From the NCBI GenBank assembly GCA_008931825.1, contig QXVZ01009652.1, forward strand, positions 1 to 37,799: DNA of 37,799 nucleotides, written 5' to 3'. Shown here in pieces: positions 30,900 through 37,799 of this stretch. Made by a program: the position numbers and the translations under genes. How positions within the stretch are numbered: the first letter of the stretch is position 1; every line of letters starts with the position of its first letter. The notes below the pieces were generated by a model that worked only from the letters and a program-made list of their open reading frames with translations, made no database searches and was not told where the DNA came from. The DNA comes from Phallusia fumigata. Its lineage: Eukaryota; Chordata; Ascidiacea; Phlebobranchia; Ascidiidae.

Positions 30900-33800
30900 G
30901 AGAAGGACCTCGAAAATGGATAACCTTTCCAAGTTCGGCAGTGGTGCAGAGTTTGCGCACCTTTGCGGAAGCAGTGAAATTTACATGTTTTTGTCGCAGG
31001 AATTTGACAAACATTAGCGCGATGATCTTCGAACTAAAATTGGCACTGCCTGGGTCTTGAGGTCTTTCTATTACTTGCGAAAAGATCCCGCAATGCACCG
31101 CTGCGAAACTCTCTCCTTGCCAATGTGCTATGTATATATTTCACCCTACAGCAGCAATCCCTACATAAAAATCCGGATTGAGAAAGTCTCTCATCACGCA
31201 TTTAAACCATAAGGTTGTTTGATTTGATTGTAATGGGTACAGTTGTTGTCAGCTACAAAAGAAATAATTCTCAGGAAAGCGTCACCAAACACCTGCAGGA
31301 TCAAAGCAAATATTTCAGCAAAGTCATTGTAAAAATTTCATGTTCGTTTTCTGCAGCACGTGCGCAGTATGACAGGCAAATGAAACCATCAAAAAACGCC
31401 TTTTCTGCACGTAACACTGATATAAGTGTTCTTGTCGCAATGACTTCATAACTCAATGATTTTTCCAGTGATTAAAATTTGATGTGGAATATCAAATATA
31501 AAATTTGCCACGAGACCGCAAAAGGATTAGTCTTATGCCCGACGGGAATAATATATTTAAACATTTTTTGCTAAAACTGAATGCTCATCAATGCAACTCC
31601 ATTTTTTTTATCATCCAGAAAGCTTCATGCAAAGGCGTTTTTAGCGCCTCATTCGTCATAAAACAAAATTCTAAAGGTGCGTCAGGCTCAAACCTTTTGA
31701 TTGATGCAGACCCCCTAAAATTTGCCAAATTGATCCATTGACGGGTAATTGTTGCACGTTTCAGCAAGTTGTTGGTGCGGCTATCATCAATTTTTCGGCG
31801 TTCCTGTTGCGACATAAAAGGTAGTCGTGATGTGGGCTCTGCCAAGCAGCGCCTTTCCGCGCACATTACCATGCTTTGCATGTATCGGATACGTCACACA
31901 CAGGGATTGCGCGCATGCAACCGAAATCTCGCATTTCTCTGCTCGCACGCAAGTGTCGTGAAGTGACGCCCGGGTTTGTCGTTAGGGGGTTTAAGGAAAA
32001 TCGTTTTGTTTCTTTAAATGCGTCAATCCGGTTTTTGATTGGAGCTGACCTATTTCCTAATAGCTTTTTCTTTATTTGTTTGACAATGCGCAGTTATTTT
32101 CATCATGGCGTTTGTCCAAGGCCACGTTTTGGCAAGGCTCAATGTCCTTACTTGCAGCAAATGAACTCTTTGAAATTGCTGTGAAACGTTGCCAGACAAG
32201 AAGTTACTGTTTGTTCATTGCGATTTTTGCTGGTCGGTTGAAAAGAAACTTTGATTTTTCTAAATTTGAGGGTTGTTTCGCCATTTATATCCTCGTACAT
32301 TCAGGACAATGAGCGCTTGATAGTCGGTAAGGGGTTTTTGATGCAAGGCAATAATGTTTGTCACTTTTAGATCTATTTGACCAACCCTTTTATGTTGTCA
32401 GAAACCTACTTAGTTTTACACAGGCCTACCATTGAGTTGACATGCTCAAGCTGTATTTCCCCGTGACGAGAAAATCTTAAGCTTTTCCAATAACGTTTGT
32501 TTGTGTACCATGTAGTAGCTCGTATTCCACAGAGATGATAAGGTCTTACGGGCGACGTTGTTTAATTGAACAAGCCCAATAAAGTCCAGAGAATCGCCTC
32601 AAAACTAAACCACATCCGGTTAAGCCACAGTCACCTTTTTAATTGTTTAGTCTACACGGTTATATTGTATTGTGTGGTATCTCATTCTGAGGTAGCAAGG
32701 CCTACTGACACTCCCTAATTCTGTTCACAAAAAAGGTCTTTAAACTTATAGTTATATGTCGTGTGGTTTTTATTTGTTGTTGAACTTTGGGTATTCACTT
32801 TTGGGGCGTAGAGCATCGTTGTTAACGACACTCTGGCCGTCTTGGTCAGGCACTCCCATCAAGATAGACTGTCTTCACCTTTGCTTCAGCACCTTCTCGC
32901 TATTCATAGTTTACACAAACTTCATCGAAACAGTTCGTCACGCCCGCATAAAAAACTAGGTGCAGCGATGTCTCAAAGATCGTGTGTCTACTTTTAGAAT
33001 GCATCTGTTGAGTTAAAAACAGACAGACGGCCAGATCAACAGGAATTTGCCTCCGAGCAGTTGAAACAAATTGCTAATGGCAAGAACGTCACGTCAAGGT
33101 AATCTGAAATAGGTCTTTAAGTAATCTTTAAATAGCAATCGTAAAAACTTGCGCTGAAACGCACCTAATCGGACCTACGATCACGTTCGCTTTTTGTTGC
33201 AAACTATTTCAAATTCTTGGCAAACCACTTGGTCGACATTTAGGTTTTTCGCGTCGCATTGTTGCATGTACAAACGCTGTGAGTCATTTAATGAGTTTCA
33301 ACGCCTGTCTTTGTAATTATGTCCGATGAAATCAATGCCACACAGCTTCAGCCTATTTGCAGCCGAAACTGACAGAACTAGACACAGTTCGAAGGAATTA
33401 ACACCTACGACGTCGCAAAAACGATTGCTTGTGTCTAAATTTTAGACCACTTGAAAACCAAGTCTAGATAATTAAAAGTGTATCACAGAAACATGTTTTT
33501 GACATTTCCATAAACTTTTCTCTGGCATTATTATCTTTTGCACCTGTAAATGTACGAGAAGCACGGTTTCGACACTCGGAGTCCCACAGTCATAACTATG
33601 TCTGGAATTCGTTGAATAAAAGAAGATTTGGTCCGAACTGAAACAAAATCGATGATGCCATTTTGGCGAAGTTTATTTATATCAAACTACATTTTTTGCT
33701 GATGAGATTTTAGTTCGAAATACTTTCTTCAAATTTGCAACCAGAACGAAACCCATTACTGTTAAGAATGTAGAGGATTTCCTTTGAAGCCTTTTACACA

Positions 33801-34770
33801 AAAAACGGAACCAACATACTTTTGTTGATTTCTTCTCGCCACGCCCTTCTACTGGCTGAAATACGGAGGTTATTTGAAAATGTATATTCTACATACTCAA
33901 TACAGTTGCCTAACAGGTTGGGCCTGTTGGTCTCTTATTTTGTGTATTGTTCCGTATGTATATTTCAGTTTAATATACACGTCAGTATATGAACCTACGT
34001 TTTAGGGCGCGGCCGTTCAAGTCCGACTCGCATACAAACATGGCATTGCTCTGACTTGCGAAATTCCGTCAGGCATTTTTTTACGCAGCAACTGCAGGTA
34101 AAAATTCCAGATATCACTCACGCCGTTGCACAAAACAAGCAAAACGTAGATAAGGAGCATGCTCTTGTGATTAAATCATCTCTATGTATGTAGCATCACA
34201 ATGCAAGTACATGCCACCGTCAAAAGGGGAATATTTTCGACAGTCGGAAAAACACTGCTTCCAAAAGCAGCGATGTCCGAGTAGTGTTTTCGGCAACAAA
34301 CCACGAAAATTGGCACCAGACAGTTAAAGATCGAATCTTGAACTGACTTTTATTGGCGCTTGGCTTCTAATCCCTGATATCGATCGAGAAGCGTGCCGCA
34401 CGACACGAAACTGTGTTCCGTCGAGTTCTCAACGTGTCCGATAGTTATCTCGCAGTGGCTTGCGCAAAGACGCGCTGAAGTTGTTTTGCTCTCCAGCAGG
34501 ACTTGTTTGCCGCGAAACGCGTTTGCAAAAACTCCTGCAAAATTATTGTGTACTGCCGATGATGTTGTTTACTGTTGTCTGACAGCAGGTTTTGTGTTTG
34601 GAGGCAAAAGCGCGGCGTAGTAGCGTGAAAAACTCGTAGTTGTTTGAAACATACAGTTTGAGGTCAAAATCGATTCTGTTTTGCTAGTCGAAAACGTTGG
34701 AACCAAAAATATATTTGCCAGAAGAGCAAGCTGCAGATGATATTCTATACTATTCCTTCATATGCGTTTT
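30900..34770. other. Intergenic interval, no supported gene
   Basis: No exon with a recognisable domain and matching splice sites was seen on either strand. Only short AT-rich open frames occur. Confidence 0.5.
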
Positions 34771-34868
34771 AATATTGCTTCGAAATGCCTAGCTTTTGTT
34801 TAAATAAAATATTGTTTCGAATGCATAGCTTTTGTTTGAATAAAATATTGTTTCGAATGCATAGCTTG
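34771..34868. repeat. Tandem repeat, unit 36-37 bp, about 2.7 copies
   Basis: Units start at about 34771, 34808 and 34844 and share the core TTTCGAATGCATAGCTT followed by a TTGTTT(A/G)AATAAAA arm. Copies 2 and 3 are nearly identical; copy 1 has a few changes. The unit contains the palindromic ATGCAT (octamer-like/NsiI core). Confidence 0.8.
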
Positions 34869-35008
34869 CATACAGTGACGTGGTAGCATGCAGGCCGATA
34901 TCATCCCACGAAAACAGTTTACCGTCGCATCAAAACTATTTCCATGTATGGTAATCATGTTTCACAGCTTTCAACTTGCCGTGTGCACTCACTTCCCCGC
35001 CGCCGACG

Positions 35009-35104
35009 TGACGTAAGATTCCAACAGTGTGGCCTGCGACGGTCGGTGCGAGCGGCGAAAATTAATTCGTCGAAAATCGTGAGCGCCCGACAGCCGTGAC
35101 GTAG
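35009..35104. promoter_or_regulatory. CpG-rich patch with two CRE-like sites
   Basis: TGACGTAA at 35009-35016 and TGACGTAG at 35097-35104 flank a CpG-rich stretch in otherwise AT-rich intergenic DNA. It could be a promoter or enhancer for a gene outside the window. No transcript structure is visible. Confidence 0.25.
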
Positions 35105-35446
35105 CAAATAACTTCGGTGGTTTTCGCGAATTTCCGTCTTCGTCACATTGTTTGCGCACAACCCAAACTTTGCCGTCACCCGTTGTCAACAACTGAGTGC
35201 TTTCAGGCCAACCATGTTTTTGATGGCCACAAGTATTTCTTATATCTGAGGAATGTTTTCTGTGAGACTTTTCATCGGATGCTGTCTACCGAGAGCAAAG
35301 GAATTTTCAGATTAAGGTTGCCAGGGTAAACTGTCCTAACGAAAAACAAAACCAAGTTCAGAGTTTTTCTGAGAACCGAAACCCGCGACCGCGGCTGTGC
35401 GCGTAATTAAAGAAAACTTTTATCACCAACATCGGCCTCTTGTCTG

Positions 35447-35974
35447 TTGTGTCATGGTAAAAATCCCATCTGGGAGCGGTGGAAACTTTTGCTCTATTTT
35501 AACTTTCCTCAGTGGTATGTGAAGGAATTTGAAACAACCTTAAAGGTGCCCGTTTTGGGCTTCGCAGCTTCTGCAAGCGACAGAATTGTGCTATGTTACC
35601 TTGTAGTGTGGTCATTAATTACAGTTTCCTACTATCTTTGTAGCGTTTTCTGCAAAACCGCCCGTTCAGGAGGAGCAGTACAGGTTCTTGGGAACGGTTT
35701 GTCAGCGGTGTACGACTGGCGCAGCGACAACCGACCGACCGCTGCAGGTGTCGCGATCTTTACGAGCAAACTATTTGCGACACTAGGCGCGAAGGGCGTA
35801 ACCTCAGCGTTCAAGTGCCGCCATCCGCAAAGACGTGTCAGATCATCGTCTTATAAGCCTCTGATTTGCACCCGCTATACAGTTTGCATGTTTACAGCCA
35901 CACCAGCCTTGTGTAATCAACGCCTTTACGCCCTTTCCCTTCCCGCCATTCCAGCGACACCATCGTCGGTTTAA
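35447..35974 (+). other. Long open reading frame of unknown status
   Basis: A 175-codon ATG open frame, the longest plus-strand frame here. It has a hydrophobic stretch (VLCYLVVWSLITVSYYLC) but no domain I recognise. It lies in a GC-richer segment where stops are rarer by chance. Overlapping open frames also occur on the minus strand. It is kept only as a candidate. Confidence 0.15.
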
Positions 35975-36019
35975 TCTCATGATCGTGCGTTGCAGGGCCA
36001 GGGCGGTCGTCTGTACCAA

Positions 36020-36158
36020 GTGCACGTCTGGTAACCTGCACGATGATCACCTGTGTCAAGGCGAGCCTGGTGGTACCGTCCCCGTGCTGTGCATGCGTGC
36101 CGGTCCATGGGTTAGCACGGTTTGTGCAGGGCACAGCGTGCACGTTGGACCTGCACGA
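36020..36158. repeat. Two imperfect copies of a GTGCACGT...CCTGCACGA hairpin motif
   Basis: Positions 36020-36043 and 36138-36158 share GTGCACGT, a short TGG-containing spacer and CCTGCACGA. Each can fold by GTGCA/TGCAC pairing. The GC-rich setting contrasts with the flanks. Confidence 0.5.
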
Positions 36159-36960
36159 CAGCCGTGGTGAGTATGTTGATGCTTCGGGGTGCGGTCATGG
36201 CTTGATTGATCGCTGCGTGTTGGCGTGACCGCGCAAACGCTATTTCACGTTTTTTTGTCTTCAGAGAAGTTAAAGTACATGCAGATTTGGCTTTTTTGGG
36301 CATTGAATATTGGTGCAGGGGTTAGCTGTATACATTCTTACCCGCGGGTGAAGGAATCGTGAAAAACGTTTAGTCGCTAAAAGTTAAAACTAACAGCGAC
36401 ATTTAATCACAAACTTAGTATGAGCACATGTTCTGGCGGGAGTATAAATAAATTTTTATTGCTAAAATTGGGCACTGATGGAGGACTTCGATTATAGTGT
36501 AACCTAAAACGTACCGAACATCGACGTTAATATTCTGAGAGAAATAAATTAGCCGTCCTACAAAACTTTATGTTTGTTGCAAAATATTTAACGTGCGAGG
36601 TTTAAGGGCGGCTTGCGCGTTTTGTGATCTGCTTCCACGTTTTTTTCTTTCTGTGTACGGTTATGCAACGTGAATATCTTGCGTTGATCTTGGCACGAAT
36701 AGACGTGTCGACAAATCCAGACAGACTTTCATACAACTTTTCAGAATTAACGGTTGTCTGTTTTAAGAAAAATGTTAGGACAACAACTGGTTCCAGGAAG
36801 CAAAAAAAGTTGTGGTTGTTACTTGTAATAAAGGATGACTAATATAAACCCGATGGTTATCTTCATCAACATGCAACAGCAACAATAATGGAACCAATTT
36901 CCATCAACACCAGCTTTGGTTTATCTTATCTTTTGGCTTTGATGTGATTTATATTCGATC

Positions 36961-37154
36961 CTAATCTGAAAATTTCCGCAGTATCTCTGCCTACGTTGCA
37001 CCACAAATAAACTCAAGGATTCGGGAATTTTCCACGTGTCGTAGAGCCTGAATCCACTGCTTATGGCAAACAGAAGACACGGATAGCGGTGGTCTGCGTC
37101 TGTTGATACTGCACTTTCTGTCGGGTATTTCGCGCAGCTTGTACAAGCTAAACG
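36961..37154 (-). other. Possible coding exon with two open frames
   Basis: On the minus strand an AG acceptor after ACTCGTTT opens a segment where one frame runs through TDADHRYPCLLFAISSGFRL and DTWKIPES, with a possible GTAGGC donor near 36993. A second frame (CHKQWIQALRHVENS) is also open. Composition is more gene-like than the surroundings. I cannot assign a family, and the rest of 36160-37799 shows nothing supported. Confidence 0.2.
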
Positions 37155-37799
37155 AGTAGTTGTTTTGTATGTACGTCTTCAGAAATATCTTGCAAAGTGA
37201 CTCATAGTAAAATCTGACACTACTGTAAGAGTGTTGTTTGTGTGTTATGTTTGAATCAATTAATATTCTTTCTTTGACGCCATGCTAGGCCAAACCTAAT
37301 AAATGCAGAATAACGCCTTACTTGTATCTTAAATCCGTATAAAGTCTCAATCAAAAACGTGTTAAAACGGGAAAGCTATTCCAAATTCATGTACAAAAAT
37401 AATTTGCCTACGTGTATCGCATGTTGAGGTATGACTTATTGTTTGTTATCAACGTACATTAAAAAATACCACTTCTGATGTGCGTTTCGGATTATTACGC
37501 AATCGCCCGACATTTAAATGTGTTGTGTATCCAGAACATCATCGTTTATATTTGCTCAGGATAAATTGTTCGGTTTAACTCCGTGGCTAGTTTCCACAAA
37601 AACGACGAAAGTCTCTGGCTGAGAGTAATTTCTTTGGACACCACAAGTCGTTAAGCTGTATTGCGTCGCAACAACTCCGTAGGCCGATTACGCTTGTTCC
37701 AGCCTGTACACGAATTCACAAAGCACATTTATTGTGTAAACTTCTAATAGCAGGTCCTCAGAGTTCCTTTAGTGGCTGCGCCATCTGCAATAAAATATC

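Noticed and set aside
35632-36303. Multiple minus- and plus-strand open frames in the GC-rich patch
   Set aside because: Several overlapping frames are open at once, which fits low stop frequency at higher GC rather than a gene.

Overview
This is nuclear DNA from an animal with compact, intron-rich genes. Three genes lie head to tail on the minus strand: an AHI1 (jouberin) homologue, a FACIT-type collagen, and a secreted thyroglobulin-type-1/TIL protein. Introns are mostly 60-500 bp and the DNA is AT-rich. The collagen is built from 54/45/36/108-bp Gly-X-Y exons. Two single-N contig joins are flanked by near-identical direct copies that differ by about 1.6% and about 7%, as expected if two alleles were left unmerged. 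Together these suggest a highly heterozygous marine invertebrate chordate such as a Ciona-like tunicate. The species call is inference only.

Layout, read along the minus strand from high to low coordinates. (a) 30.49-25.81 kb: an eight-exon gene for a 521-residue secreted protein (signal peptide, two thyroglobulin type-1 domains, TIL domain, long acidic tail), with a TATA box near 30.77 kb. (b) 24.43-8.36 kb: a FACIT collagen of about 38 recognisable coding exons. The order is signal peptide, VWA, TSPN/LamG-like domain, low-complexity linker, interrupted triple helix, a collagen XXI/XXII-like CxxC interruption, the FACIT C-x4-C end, and then three Kunitz domains and a Pro/Glu-rich tail. A second signal-peptide exon with its own TATA box sits in the intron between TSPN and the triple helix. 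It predicts a short isoform of 1061 residues, similar to the known COL9A1 short form. (c) 6.99 kb to position 1: exons 1 to about 17 of AHI1, cut by the window start inside the WD40 region.

Splice phases agree across almost every exon pair. The exceptions are informative. The first VWA exon (MIDAS) cannot be found. The collagen-to-Kunitz link crosses a 3-kb intron with an N next to the Kunitz exon. One AHI1 WD40 exon is present twice at an N.

The intervals 6.99-8.36 kb, 24.5-25.8 kb and 30.9-37.8 kb hold no gene I can support. They contain candidate promoter and poly(A) motifs, small repeats and a few unexplained open frames, which are listed individually. No rRNA, tRNA, CRISPR array or recognisable transposase was found.
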